From Pyropia haitanensis (Eukaryota > Rhodophyta > Bangiophyceae > Bangiales > Bangiaceae), in contig SDUX01000002.1 of the NCBI GenBank assembly GCA_008729055.1, positions 3,251,874 to 3,315,873 of the forward strand: a DNA stretch of 64,000 nt, in the 5' to 3' direction. Below, in pieces: positions 1 through 11,012 of the stretch. Within the stretch, counting starts at the first letter, position 1. The number at the start of each line of letters is the position of its first letter. Both the position numbers and the translations under genes were made by a program. The notes below the pieces were generated by a model. That model saw nothing but the letters and a program-made list of their open reading frames with translations, did no database searches and was not told the DNA's origin.

Positions 1-365
1 CGTGCTCGCCCACTCCACCGGCGCCGACTGTCGGGTTCGCACCTCCAGCGCCCGTTCATAGCACGCCACCGCCGCCTCCACATTTGCCGCCTTGTCCCCG
101 CCCACACGGTCCCAATACGCGTTCCCTAGGCTGTGCTGCGTGCTCGCCCACTCCACCGGCACCAACTGCCGCGTCCGCACCTCCAGCGCCCGCTCAAAGC
201 ACGCCACCGCGGCATCCAGGTCAGCCGCCTTGTCCCCGCCCACGCGCTTGCGATATGCGTGGCCAAGCTTGTGCTGCGTCGCCGCCCACTCCAGCGGTGT
301 GGTCTTGCGCTTTGTCAGGGTCAGCGCACGCCGACAGCAGTCCACCGCCGCCTCTGTGTTTACCG
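1..365 (-). repeat. 138-bp tandem repeats encoding 46-residue TPR units
   Basis: Inside the NB-ARC/TPR gene, near-identical units of 138 bp (46 codons) follow one another; each carries a GGDKAA...AAVAC.ERALEVRTRQ..VEWAST-type segment. The two leftmost units are almost identical at DNA level and the third is more diverged, which suggests recent expansion towards the 3' end. The array continues past the left edge. Confidence 0.85.
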
Positions 366-3300
366 CCCGGTCTCCACCAGCACTTTCGCCGTACGCCCAA
401 GCCAGTGCTCGGTATGCCCTGGACAGCAGCAACGGCGTCCGTTGGATCTCGTGGTCGGGATTGTCCACACAAGACCGCAGCGACGCCAGAACAATCTCCA
501 CGTCGCCTTGGTAGGCCAAAGGCGAGCCACTCGCCTCACGAGCTCTTCGCCAACTCGGATCCATTAGCGACACCACCGCAGAGACATCGCCACCAGCCGC
601 CGCGTGAAAGGCAACATTGTGGAACCAGTACCCGTCGTTCCGTGTTTTCCAAAACGGATACGTCCGAAGCCCGTGCTCGTCGGTGGAAGTACCGCCCACG
701 TCGTCGAAGTAGTCGTGCATCAGCCGGCCGTGCAGCACTCGGCAGTTATCGCCCAGCAGGCTCTTGGCAAACTCGCCAACAACAGGGTGTACGATAACGC
801 CGTCCACCACGCCGTTCGACACGTCCACGTCCCGGCGCAGCAGCCCCGCCCGTACCAGTTGGTTAACCTGCCGGTCCACGCCACTGAGCTCCGTCATCTC
901 GCCAGCACCACCGTAAGCACGTTCAGCCGAGTGTGCTCCATCGACAGCCCCGGGGTCCACCTGGAGCCTCCACAGTCGGGCCAGCACGAGCGTTCCAACC
1001 TTCACACTGGTCGGCAGGATTCCCAGCCGCACAAACGCCGAGCCACTCTCCGCGTCGGGGAGAAGCGCCAGGCTTGCTTCCAGCGTGGCCCGCACAGACC
1101 GCTGCATGTCCAGGCCGCCATCGGGGAGCCCAAAGTCCGGCTCCATCCACCGCCGTTCCAGCGCTTGCACGACATGAAACCACGCACCACCGCGATCCGC
1201 AATCATGGCGCAGATGATCGAAAGTGACAGCGCGTGTCCCTCCGTCTTGCGCAACACTCGTTCCACCCACCCGGCTTCCTCAACAGGAGAGAACGGGGCC
1301 ACCCCCGCCACCACCGGCTTGCCCACCGCCTGGGCGAGCAGCACCCTGGCGTCACAGTCTGGTAGACCGTCAATGAACACCGGCTGGGAGCCGAGCAGCG
1401 ACACGACCGGCTCAGAGCGCGTTGTGAACAACACCGGTGTCGCCGGCGGCACGACGCGCAGCAGTAGCTGCAGCAGCTCCCGCTTTGAGTACAGCACGTC
1501 GTCAATCACGACCAAACGCTGGGCAGCCTCAGCCGCCGGCACCAACTGCGTGTGCTGCGCAGCCTCGGCGACCACGTCGTCATGCACCTGGAGCTCGAGC
1601 AGCCGCCTGGCCGTGTCGGCACCGCAAACACGATAAACCAACGCAATCACTGCGTCCACCACCGTCTGCAGCGTGGAGATGTCACTCAGCTGCACCCACA
1701 TGGTGCCCCTAGGGAAGTGCTCGCGCACATAGTCACAGGCCGCCACACCCGCACAGGCGGTGGACTTGCCGCTGCCACCAATTGCGTACACGCCCAGCCG
1801 GGGTGCCTCACGGCTCTCGCTCTCCACATAGGCCAGCAATGCGGAGACCAGGGTACATTCGGCGCGACCCGGTGTGGCCACGCCAGACACGTACTTGCTC
1901 GGGTCGGGGGGGCGCGCATTGAAGCGCGCATCATAGTCTGCCAGGTCCCGCGCCGCCGCGACGCCCAAGCAAACCGAGTGCCCCATCTGGGACACCTTGG
2001 TGTGCAGCTGGTCCACCTTGTCCACCACCTCGTAATAGTGCGCACCGTCCTTGGTCAGCCCAACCGCCATGTCGTGCAGCGTGTTGAGGTCCGCCTCCCA
2101 CTCACGCACGACGCCATCCAGGAGGACGCCCTTGGCGTCGCCGGCAAAGTACGATCGCTCCACGGCCGTCAGCAACGCCTCGAGGCGCCGCAGTAGCCCA
2201 CACAACTGCTCGATGTGCGCGCCGACAAAGGTCGTCTGGTCGCGCCGCAGCGCCTCGACGGTGCGTTGCAGCACGCAGGTCAGCACGTCCATGCACCGGG
2301 TGGTGACGGCCACCCGGATCGCGGCGTGATCGTCGGCAAGCACCAGCAGCGCCCCGGCCTGCACGACGAGCAGCGCCAAGCGGAGTACGGGCCCCGCCAC
2401 GGGCACGTCACTGGCCGAGTCCACCGCGTCAGCCACCTTCATGGCCGCGCCCGCGCCAGCCTTGACCGCCGCTGTTGGCGAGAACAGCCAGTGTGACGCG
2501 ACGAGCAGGGCCCGGCGCCCACGCGCTCCCAGCGCCGCCGCCACCCCACTGGGCATCGCGTCGCTTGCAGGCGACAGGTGCGGTCGCACCGATGCGAGCA
2601 GCGCGTCCACCGCTGCCGCGGACTGGCAGTCACCGCCACATGCCGGCAACAGCAGCGACGGCCACGGCTGGGTCAGCGCCTTGGCCGCGGCCGCCCAAGC
2701 CGCGGCCGCGGCCGGCGAGGGCGCCTTTAGCAGCAGTGCTAGCTCGGCTAGGTCCCCAGCGCCCGGCACGGGGCTCTGCTCCACCCCGCGCACCCACAGC
2801 AGGCAGTCGGTGTGGGCCACGCCGGCGGGCACGTCGGCCGGCACCGCCGGCCGCAGCTCCCCAGCCTCCCGCTCCAGCAACACGCACGCCGGGCGCAACG
2901 CCCGAAACGCGTCGACCGACGCGGGCACCCCACCACGCGGCGTATCCCAGAGCAGGTAGAGCGCGCGACCGAGCCAAGCATGGACAATGACGACGGGACC
3001 GCCGCGGCGGACCGGCTTGCGCGTCTTGGACGTGCACGTCACCACCTCAAACGTGACGATGGGGAACCCGCCAGCCGCACCCGCGCCGTCTGCTGGGTGT
3101 ACCGTACCCACGCCGCTGCCTCCCACGGCGATGCCGCCGGCAGCAGTGTGCCCCTCAACGGGGTCGTCGGCGCGGCCGGCGTCGCCGCCGCCGTCCCCCA
3201 CCACCGACACTGCCGCGGCGGGCACCGCTCGCGTCGTGGCACCGCCGCCCGCGCCGAAAGGCCTCTCCTCCGTGGCGGCCGCCCCCCCCAGCGACAACGC

Positions 3301-3500
3301 CAGCGTGCCCCCCGCCCGCGGGTCCGCCGCGGCCGCCGCCGACCGCGGCGCGCCGTCCCCTCTGGCCGCCGGCAGCTCCGCCGTGTCCGCCCCGGTCGGC
3401 GCCACGGCCGCCGCGGCGGTACCGCCCGCGGCCGCCACCGCCGGCACGTCGCCGCCGCCGCCGCCGCCGCCCGCCGCCGCCGCCCGGCCGCCCGCCCCGC

Positions 3501-3538
<38 letters not shown>

Positions 3539-3615
3539 GCCGCCGCCGCGCCGCCGCCGCCGCGCCGCCCGCCACGGCGATAGCGGGGCAGGCAGGCGGC
3601 CGCCCAGCGTGCCAT
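1..3615 (-). CDS. NB-ARC/TPR STAND (NLR-like) protein, 3' end cut by window
   Basis: One uninterrupted frame runs from an ATG at 3615 off the left edge (1205 codons, no stop); an in-frame TGA lies upstream at 3823-3825. The first ~230 residues are Ala/Gly low complexity. Residues ~420-560 look helical/coiled-coil (e.g. HYYEVVDKVDQLHTKV). An NB-ARC ATPase follows: P-loop GGSGKST at 613-619, Walker B RLVVIDD at ~700-706, RNBS-B-like LFTTRSE at ~729-735 and a GxP-like HALSLSII near 793. A winged-helix-like stretch leads to TPRs of the kinesin-light-chain type (AAVACYERALEVRTRQ), repeated every 46 residues to the edge. Such STAND proteins act as nucleotide switches, with TPRs as sensor and the N terminus as effector; NB-ARC with TPR rather than LRR is typical of algae, fungi and bacteria. 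An immune role is inference only. The start is uncertain because the N terminus is low complexity. Confidence 0.85.
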
Positions 3616-4758
3616 CGCCACGCCGCCCAGCGCCGAGCCGTCGGCGGCGCGCCCCAAACGGGACGGCACAGCCGGTGCCGCCGCCCCCGCCCCGCCGCGC
3701 ACGCCCACCGCCGCGGCGGCCGCCGACGCGCGCGCGCCGCCCCGCCGGGGCCGCGTCGACCGCCACACGAGTGGTGGCGTGTTCGCCCTGTGGCAGCCAA
3801 AGCCGGATCCGCGGCTGCTCCGTCACGGCGGCGGCCGCCCCACGGAGCGCACGGCGCCGAGCCAACGACAAGCAGAACAAAAAAAAAGAAGAAAAAGGAC
3901 GTCACCGCGGCAACGTCGCCCGGGGAGCGCACCGCGCCAGGCACAAGGGCGGGCGCGGCACGCCGGCGCGGCCACAGCCCGTGGGCCGCGTGGGGGGGGA
4001 GGGAGCGAGGGCGCGTCGGCGGCGGCCGTGCGTGGCCGGCCACAAGGGCGGGAGGGACACGTTGGGCGGCCACACCCTGTCGGCCGGGCGTGGGGAGAGG
4101 AGGAGCGTCCCCGGCGGTCGCGGGTCGCGCGCACGCTGGCGACCACCTGGGCGGCCGCCCCGCCTGGGCGGCCGCCGCGGGCCCATGACGGCGCGCCCCC
4201 CGTCCAGACGTGTTGCCGGGGAGGGGGCGTCTTGGCATCGCTGGGCCACCCGCCAGCGCACAGTCCTCGTTGCAGCAGAGCAAGGGCACACTCCTGTACA
4301 TCCAGCACAGCGGCCCAGCTCGGAAGGCCCGTGACGGGGGGCGCACGGTGCGGTGCGACGACAAGGTCAACGTCGACGCGGCACCGCCACGCGCAGCCGC
4401 ACGCGGGCGTCGCCGGCACGGCCGGCACGACGACTGGACGGACGGGCGACAGCGGATGTGCGCGCGGCGGAGAGCGCGGCGACTCCGTGTCCGACCAATG
4501 AAGTGGGAGCACGTGTGTGAAAAAAAAAATACACGTCAGCCTCTCACGTTGTTTGGCGGGCTTGGCGGTTGGGACTTGGCCGCCGCCTCGGTCGCCGAGC
4601 CCGTGTCCTCGGTCACCAACGCGAGCGGGCTCTGGCAGTCGGTGCGGGCACCCCAGACAGCTACCAACATAGTCCGAGAGCGAGCGCGCACACCACCGAG
4701 ACGGCGGCACGAGAAAAATGGCCGTCCCGTAGGGCTGTGCCGTAGGGGTGCGCCCATC
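3616..4758. other. Intergenic, no gene seen
   Basis: GC-rich sequence between two minus-strand genes. Long open frames exist on both strands but are Arg/Pro/Ala translations of GC triplets with no recognisable motif. It contains short A-runs near 3877-3898 and 4519-4530. Confidence 0.5.
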
Positions 4759-5619
4759 TCACTGCGGCGGCCGCTGCCTCCGCCGCTGCCGCCGCACACA
4801 CACAACCCAGGCGTCATCCACCGCCACCTGCCGCTCCACGTGCTGGTCCTCAAGGAAGAAGGGCACGACCGTCGTGGCCTCCACGACCCGCGCCGCCGCC
4901 GCCGCCTCGGTGTGGTCGACGGCGGCCGCCGACGGGGCCGAGCCGGCCACCAGCGTCGCAATGGAGGCGGCCAGTGCCGCCGGCGCCGCGCTGCGGGGGG
5001 TGTCCGGCGTGGTGGCGTCGTTGCAGCCGGCCGTGGCGCGCCGCCCCACCGACTGCCGCTGCCGCTGCCAGCGCGACGACGCGACGCCCGCAGACGCAAC
5101 GTCGGCAGAGGGGGTGGCCCGGCGGGACGCGGCGGGCAGCCCCGCCAGCACCGTCGTCCGCAGCGGCAGTGGCTCGACGCGGTAGCTGTTTGCCGCGTGC
5201 GTGGCGGTGGCCATGGCCGGCGGGTGGAGGAGGTGCTCGTGCTTGGCGCACAGCAGCACCTGGTCCGCGTCGTTGGCGGTGCCACGGCAGCAGCGGCGCC
5301 ACTTTTTCCGCCGCGCACGACCCCGCCTCGTCGGCGGTGGTCTGCCGCACAAAGTTCAGGCACCGGCCGTCGTCGTGCAGCCGCGCCATGATCGCCTGGT
5401 ACGCCATGACGGCGTGGCGCATGTTGAGCGGCGGCGCCCAGCCGACGTTGATGGCCGCCTCGTACGCGCCGAGGTGGCCGGCCGCCTCGGCGTCCATCAG
5501 CCGGTCAAACGAGACGCCCAGGTCCGCGTACGTGTCACGAAACGCCAGCACCTGCGTGTCGTCAAAGTAGGGGAAGAGCCACTTGACAGCGCCGCGTACG
5601 TCCCGGGGGGGGGGGCGCG

Positions 5620-5653
<34 letters not shown>

Positions 5654-5800
5654 GCCCGGCCGCTGCCGCCGCCGCGGCCGCTCCCGGGCGTTGCGTCGCG
5701 GCCGCGTCGCCAGCAGGGACAATCGCCAGCTGCAGCAGCAGCAGCAACCGTCACTGTCACGGGCGCAGCCGCCGCAAGCCACCGCCTGATGGCACCCATA
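4759..5800 (-). CDS. Unidentified protein with conserved-looking core; reading frame broken twice
   Basis: A plausible start is the ATG at 5800 (MGAIRRWLAAAAPVTV, a signal-peptide-like hydrophobic N terminus). After an Ala/Gly tract and a C/G run near 5605-5616 the frame changes into a well-structured segment at about 5330-5585 (KWLFPYFDDTQVLAFRDTY, then LGAYEAAINVGWAPPLNMRH). Near 5280-5300 the frame changes again into a segment beginning GTANDADQVLLCAKHEHLLH, which runs to the stop at 4759-4761. The second break is not at a long homopolymer, so a short intron or a genuine indel is possible. I do not recognise the family. Codon choice (G/C at third positions) and non-repetitive sequence support coding of the core; exact ends and start are weak. 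Confidence 0.45.
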
Positions 5801-6445
5801 TCGAACGTACTGCGCGCGCGGGAAGCGCCGGCGACGGTCAACCACAAGAAAAAGAATAGACGCCGCGCGCAGCGGCGAAGGAGGGTGTGGGAGGGGCGGA
5901 TGTGGGCGATGGGGGGCGGGGGGGGGGGGGCGGGCCCAAGCGCAATGGCAGCCCGCCGGCGTCACCCGCGACGGGCCCACCACCCGAGCGCGGCCGAGGA
6001 AAGCGGAGCAGGCCGCGGAGGGGAGCAGCCAACGAGGGCACGACGCGACGGCAGTCCCCGGCCGCAGGACCAGGCAACCGCCCTTCAAAGCGTCCACGCG
6101 ACCGCCGCCACCGCCGCCGCCGCCGTCACTGCCGCCGCCGCCGCCGCCACCGTCACTGCCGCCGCCGCCGCCGCTGCCGCCACGCCGGGGCGCTCGCGCC
6201 CTTGCAGGGCGGCCCGCCGCAGCACGACTGCGCCGACGCCCGCGCCCGCCCCCCCTCTCCCACCCCATGACCAAGACCGGGGACCCCTCCACAAAAGCAG
6301 CCCCACCGCCGCCGTCATGAGAGCCGGCGGCGGTCGGGCGGGCGGCTGGGTGGGTGGCGCGCCTCTCCGGTTCCCACAGAGGCAGGTCGCGGCCGCCCGT
6401 GCCCGTGCAGCAGCGGGACGAGGTGGGTGGGACTACGCGGCCGCT
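5801..6445. other. Intergenic with GC-triplet microsatellites
   Basis: Contains a G run near 5917-5930 and interrupted (CCG)n blocks at about 6100-6180. Both strands are open for long stretches only because of low complexity. No gene recognised. Confidence 0.4.
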
Positions 6446-6988
6446 TTAGCCCGCCGGCGGTTCCATGTCCGCGGCGCCCGCCGGCGGCACGTCCATCCGC
6501 CGCGGCAGCAGCGGCTCCGCCACCCCCCCCGCGCGCGCCAGCGCGTCCGTGGCCCAGGCGTCGAGGTCGCCCCCCCCCTTGCCGCCGCCACCCTCATCCC
6601 ACGCGCCCCCCCCCCCCCCACCTCCCCCGCCTCATCGCCCTCGGGCACCCTCACCACCGCCGCCACCACCGTCACAGCGTGCTTGACGAGGCCGCTCGCG
6701 TTGCCCACGACCAGCTCGTACACGCCCGACGCGGGCAGGCGGACGCCGCCCGCGCCGGCGGGCGCCGCCGCGGGCGGCGCCAGCCAGTTGCCCGCCGCGT
6801 CGCGCACGCCAAACGTCACCGCCCCCGACGACGCGTCGTGCGTCCACACGACCGCCGCGGGGGGGGGGGGGGCAACGACCGCCAGCGGCGTCGACGACCG
6901 CCGCCGCAGGCGCAGGGACGTGGGGCCAACCGCCGCCGCCGCCGCCGCCGCCGGTGCTGCCACCGCCGGCCGCCCGTTGGTGGCGGCC

Positions 6989-7020
<32 letters not shown>

Positions 7021-7998
7021 AGTGGCCGTCGTGGCCGCATCCGCCGCAGCCGCGGCCGCCGCGGCGGCCGGCGGCGGCGGCACCGCCGCCCCCCCCGGCG
7101 GCACGCTCGGCGGCGCGCGCCGGCCGGCCGCCTCCCCGTCCGCCGCGGCCGCCACGACCGCGGCGGTGGCGGCGGCAACGCCCGCGCCCAGCCCCGCCAC
7201 CACCCCCCCGGTCGCGTCGGCCAGCACCGCCGCGGCGGCGGCCACCTCCGCCACCGCCGCCCGCACCGCCGCGTCAATGGCGGCCGCGTCAGCGGCGTCC
7301 CCCCCTTTTCCCTCCCCCCCTCCGCGTCCGCCTCCCCCCCTCCCCCCCCCCACGCCGCCACCCCCGCCGGGCCGTCCACCGCCACCGCCTCCACCGCCGC
7401 CGCCGCGGCGAGCAGCCCGCCGCCGAGGCGCGCCACCTCCCCCAGCACCCCCCCATACGCGCGGCGGAGGCCCGCGGCGGCGGCGTCACCCGCGCCGCCG
7501 GCGCCGCCGCGGCCCATCGCGACGAGCCGCGCCGGCGCCGCCGCGGGCGCGCCAACCACCACCGCCCGCACCGCGGCGGCAAGCACCCCGGGCGAGGTGG
7601 TCAGCGTCGCGACGCGCCGCCGCCGCTCCGCCTGCGCCGCCGCCAGCACCCGGTACTTGGCGTCGAGGCCCGCGGCGCACGCGTCGTCGCCGCCGCGGCC
7701 GCGGTCGCCGCCGCCCCTACCCCCGCCGCCCGCCCCGAGCAGCACCGCGTCGAGCGCGGCGGCGGCGCGCGCGTCCGAGCGCGCCCGCGCGGCGCGGAGC
7801 AGCGGCTGCCGCACATCGTCGGCCGGGAGGACCGCGGCGAGCGTGCCAAACACGACCGCCTGCTGGGCGGCCGCGTGGCCGGCAAGGGCGGCCGCCGCCG
7901 CCCGCAGTGCCGCGACCGACGCGTCGAGGCTGGCCGCCGGCAGGCGAGGGGGGGCCAGCCGCCGCGGCGGCGCGGCGGCACCCGCCAGACGCTGCGAC

Positions 7999-8031
<33 letters not shown>

Positions 8032-8454
8032 TCAGCCGCCGCGGCCCGGCGGCAGCGCGCAACCGCCGCGGCGGCGCGCAGCAGCGACGCCGCCGCCTCC
8101 TCCGCGGCCCAGCGCAGGTAAAAGAGCAGCCCGTCGAGCCGGTCACCCCGCACCGCCGCGTCGCGCAGCGCGTCATAGTGGGCGAGGCGGGCGGCGAGGT
8201 CGGCCGCCCAGCGCGGCCCGCCGCCGGCACTGCCGTCGGCGGCGTCACGGCCGACGCCGCCGCCGCCGCCGCCGCCCGCGGCGGCGGCGGCCAGCCGCGC
8301 CGTCGCGGCGGCGACCGACCGCCGCGCGGCGGGCACCGCCGGCGGCACCGCCGGCGGCGGCAGCGCCGCCAGCGCCGCCCGCACCGCCGCCGCGTCGCGC
8401 GCGTCGAGGGCGGCGTCGTCGCCCCGCACGGCGGCTACCGCCGCGGCGGGGGGT

Positions 8455-8489
<35 letters not shown>

Positions 8490-8619
8490 TGCCGCGGCGG
8501 CCGCCGCCGCCGACGACGCGGCGGCGGCGGCGGCCGACGCGGCGCCCGCCGCGGCGGGCAGGCCATAGCCGCCTCCGCCTGCGCCTTTGCCGCCACCGCC
8601 ACCGCCACAGCCGCCGCCG

Positions 8620-8665
<46 letters not shown>

Positions 8666-9137
8666 CACGGCCGTCACCACCGCTACTACCACCGCCGACG
8701 GTGGCGGCGGCCACGTCACACAGCGCCGCGTGACGCCGCGGCGACGGCCACGGCGCCGGGCGGAGGAGGCCACCCCGTGGCGGGGGCGCCGCCGCCGCCG
8801 CCGCGTCCGTGGCGGCCGCCGTGGCGGGGGCCACCGGGTGGCGGCCGCCCGCGGCTGCAGGCGGCACGGCGGCGGCGGCCACGCCCGGCGCCGCCGCCGC
8901 CGTCGCCGCCGCCGCCGCCGCCGCCGTCGCGGCCGCTGCCGTCGCCGCCGCCGCGGCCGCCGCGGCGTCGGCGGCGGCGGCGGCGTCGCCGACCCGCGGC
9001 CGCCGCGGCGGGCACCAGGGCGGCGGTGGCGGCGGCACGGCGGGGGCGGGCACGAGCGTCGCGGTGGCTGCCGAGGCGGCGGCCCAGCCGGCGGCGACCG
9101 CGGCCGCGGCGGGGAGGGCGCCGGGGGGGAGGCGCAT
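6446..9137 (-). CDS. Ala-rich protein with GOLD-like C-terminal domain; frame breaks at G runs
   Basis: The start at ATG 9137 gives a signal-peptide-like N terminus (MRLPPGALPAAAAVAAGWAA). The body is extremely Ala-rich, with a better-structured helical part at about 7800-8200 (RLDGLLFYLRWAAEEAAASL). The C-terminal part reads VVWTHDASSGAVTFGVRD ... GVYELVVGNASGLVKHAVTV, matching the layout of GOLD domains (Trp-containing first strand, acidic turn, then a G.Y.l.v.N.s strand). GOLD domains occur in Golgi/secretory trafficking proteins. Two frame changes are needed: in the G-rich stretch near 7296-7352 and at the C run near 6609-6619. After the last one the protein ends naturally (MDVPPAGAADMEPPAG, TAA at 6446-6448). 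Both changes fit one missing base. The GOLD assignment rests on pattern only. Confidence 0.5.
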
Positions 9138-9757
9138 GGTGGGGGGGGGGCAGGGGGGTGGGGGGGGGGGGGGGCGGGGAACCGGGCGACTCCGCGGGGA
9201 GCGGCGGGGGGGGGGGGCGGGAAGAGAAGCGGAGACACGCGGATGAGGGGAGGGAGGCCAGGAGGGGGGGGAAGCACCAATGGGGGGGGGGGGGAGGTGG
9301 CCGGCAGTGCGCCGGCGCCACGGCCGCGGTGGCCCCGCGGCGGCGACGGTGTGCAGGCACGGGGCGGGGCGGCGTGGAGGGGGGGCGGTGGAGGTGGTCG
9401 GGGTGTTGGGGTACCGCCCCGCCGACGCCCACCGCCACCGCCGGCGACCGGCTTCAATTGCAGGCGCGCACGCCCGCAAAGTGGTCAACTGTGACCGCCG
9501 CGGCGATGGTACTTGTGTGGTCCTTCTTTCGGCAGCCTCGATCTCCCGCGCGAATCACAGATGGCCAAGTCCGCTGCTGGGCGGAACCGGTGGCGGTCCC
9601 CTCCCACACGCCCCCGCCGCGCTTGGACCCGCCCGCATCCAGCGCCCCGCCGCCCCCAACGCCCTCCCCAGTCGTGCTGGCCTGCTCCTGTCCGCGTCTC
9701 GCCGTCCCCCCCCCCGCCTCCCCCTCTTCCCAGCCCCATCCGCATTTTTCTTTCATC
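9138..9757. other. Divergent intergenic region rich in G runs
   Basis: It lies between a minus-strand and a plus-strand gene, so it probably holds both promoters. The left half is dominated by G runs of 7-14 (9147-9300), potential G-quadruplex DNA. The right half approaching 9757 is pyrimidine-rich (CCCCTCTTCC, TTTTTCTTTC), as seen before other starts in the window. Confidence 0.5.
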
Positions 9758-10165
9758 ATGCCTGCCCCCGCCGCCTTTGCACCCGCGCCCGCCTCGTTTG
9801 CGGGCTCGGCCCGCCGCCTGCCCACCGCCGCCGCGGCGCGGCGGCCGGCGGCGCCCGCCACGGCCGTGGCGGCAGTGCCCCGCGGTGGGGCGGCGGTGGT
9901 CATGACGTCCGGGACGCCCAAGCCCGTGACGGACGTGGAGGACGATGGGGGCGACGGCTTTTTCGGGTCGGCCAACGTGGCCGAGGCGCTGGGCGTGTCG
10001 GTCGACTTTTCCGACGGTGACAAGGAGTACCTGGACGCCGCCGTCAACGAGGCGGACCTGATTGAGCGCATCAAGGTGCTCGCCCGGGCGTACGAGGAGA
10101 AGCGGACGGCGCCGCGCAAGGGCAAGGGCATGCCCCAGGCGGGGGACTACCTCAGCAACCTGTGA
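9758..10165 (+). CDS. Small plastid-targeted protein of unknown function (135 aa)
   Basis: The ATG at 9758 follows a pyrimidine-rich leader; the stop is TGA at 10163-10165. The first ~48 residues are Ala/Pro/Arg-rich with Phe at positions 7 and 14 (MPAPAAFAPAPASFAG), like primary-plastid transit peptides. The mature part changes character: acidic (VTDVEDDGGDGFFGSA), then a helical segment SANVAEALGVSVDFSDGDKEYL with DLIERIKVLARAYEEK, ending GKGMPQAGDYLSNL. No metal-binding or catalytic motif and no membrane segment are visible, so a soluble stromal or peripheral thylakoid role is likely. I do not recognise the family. The frame is open far upstream, but that sequence is low complexity, so the ATG at 9758 is preferred. 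Confidence 0.75.
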   Translation: MPAPAAFAPAPASFAGSARRLPTAAAARRPAAPATAVAAVPRGGAAVVMTSGTPKPVTDVEDDGGDGFFGSANVAEALGVSVDFSDGDKEYLDAAVNEADLIERIKVLARAYEEKRTAPRKGKGMPQAGDYLSNL

Positions 10166-11012
10166 AGGAGGTCTAGGCGTGGCGGAGACGGGCGTGGGAC
10201 GGAGAAGTGGGCTCGTGGCGGAGCAGAAGGAAGGAGCGGAGGGGGAGGCGGTTGGGGGGGGGGGGGAGGAAGCCAGGCGTGCGCGTCACGTGGCGGTGGC
10301 TCGTGGGATGGTGTGATGGGTGGCGAGCTGGCGAGGGGTCGGTGTTGGGGGGGAGGGGGTGGTTGCTGTGGGGCAGACAGACGCGGGTGCGAATGGGTGC
10401 GGCCATGGTGGCTGCTTCAGACGCCGGTCGGGGTGAATCCCCAGATGGGCACCGGCGGGTTGCGAGCGGTTTGCCCAGCGGCGTGCGCGGCACAGCAAAG
10501 CTGCCAAGCGCGTCTGCCGCCGCGTCGGGTTCCCTGTGCCCGTTTTTCCTCTTTTTCCTCCGTGTCTTGCATCTCGGCAGCCCGTGGGCTCGTGCCGTCA
10601 AGGGCGCGCGCCGTGTCTCGCGGCGCCAGCTGGGTCGGGTCACTCGCGTCGGTGCCGCCCAGCGCTCGTCACAGCCCACAACCCACCCCTCCCCGCCATA
10701 TTGCTGAAATCCTTGATGCACGTGCGCGCATTTGGCACAACGTCTTTTCGTTGGTACCCCCAAATTGACCATCCCCGTTTTCAACACACAACCCATCGTC
10801 GACATGCGATCTCGGACCATCCCCCGCAGCCGCACTCCCGACCACAGGCCGCCAAATCGGGGCACCGAGACTGCCACAGCCCTACACCGCCCCCCGCCGA
10901 TCGCCTCTTGCGCTTCCAGGGCCCCGCTCAGGGACACCGGCGCCCTCCTCCCCCCCCCCCATTTGTTCCCCTTTCCTCTGGTCTACAAGCCCTGAACTCC
11001 CCGAGCCTCGTC
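10166..11012. other. Intergenic
   Basis: No gene recognised. It contains the 3' region of the small plastid-type gene and presumably the SecA promoter. A pyrimidine-rich stretch with a C run at about 10954-10962 lies shortly before the SecA start. Confidence 0.5.

Noticed and set aside
2812..4370. Long Arg/Pro/Ala open frames on both strands
   Set aside because: No motifs, extreme composition, overlap with the better supported NB-ARC gene and low-complexity DNA.
6100..6180. Short-period CCG arrays as CRISPR-like repeats
   Set aside because: They are simple trinucleotide microsatellites without unique spacers.
7296..7352. G-rich GT...AG segment as a short intron in the GOLD-like gene
   Set aside because: A GT and AG can be placed, but the break fits the one-missing-base rule seen at other runs and the only proven intron here is T/G-rich and 327 bp.
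5201..10165. A 1654-codon plus-strand open frame
   Set aside because: Only its last 135 codons look like a protein; the rest is GC-triplet translation antisense to two minus-strand genes.
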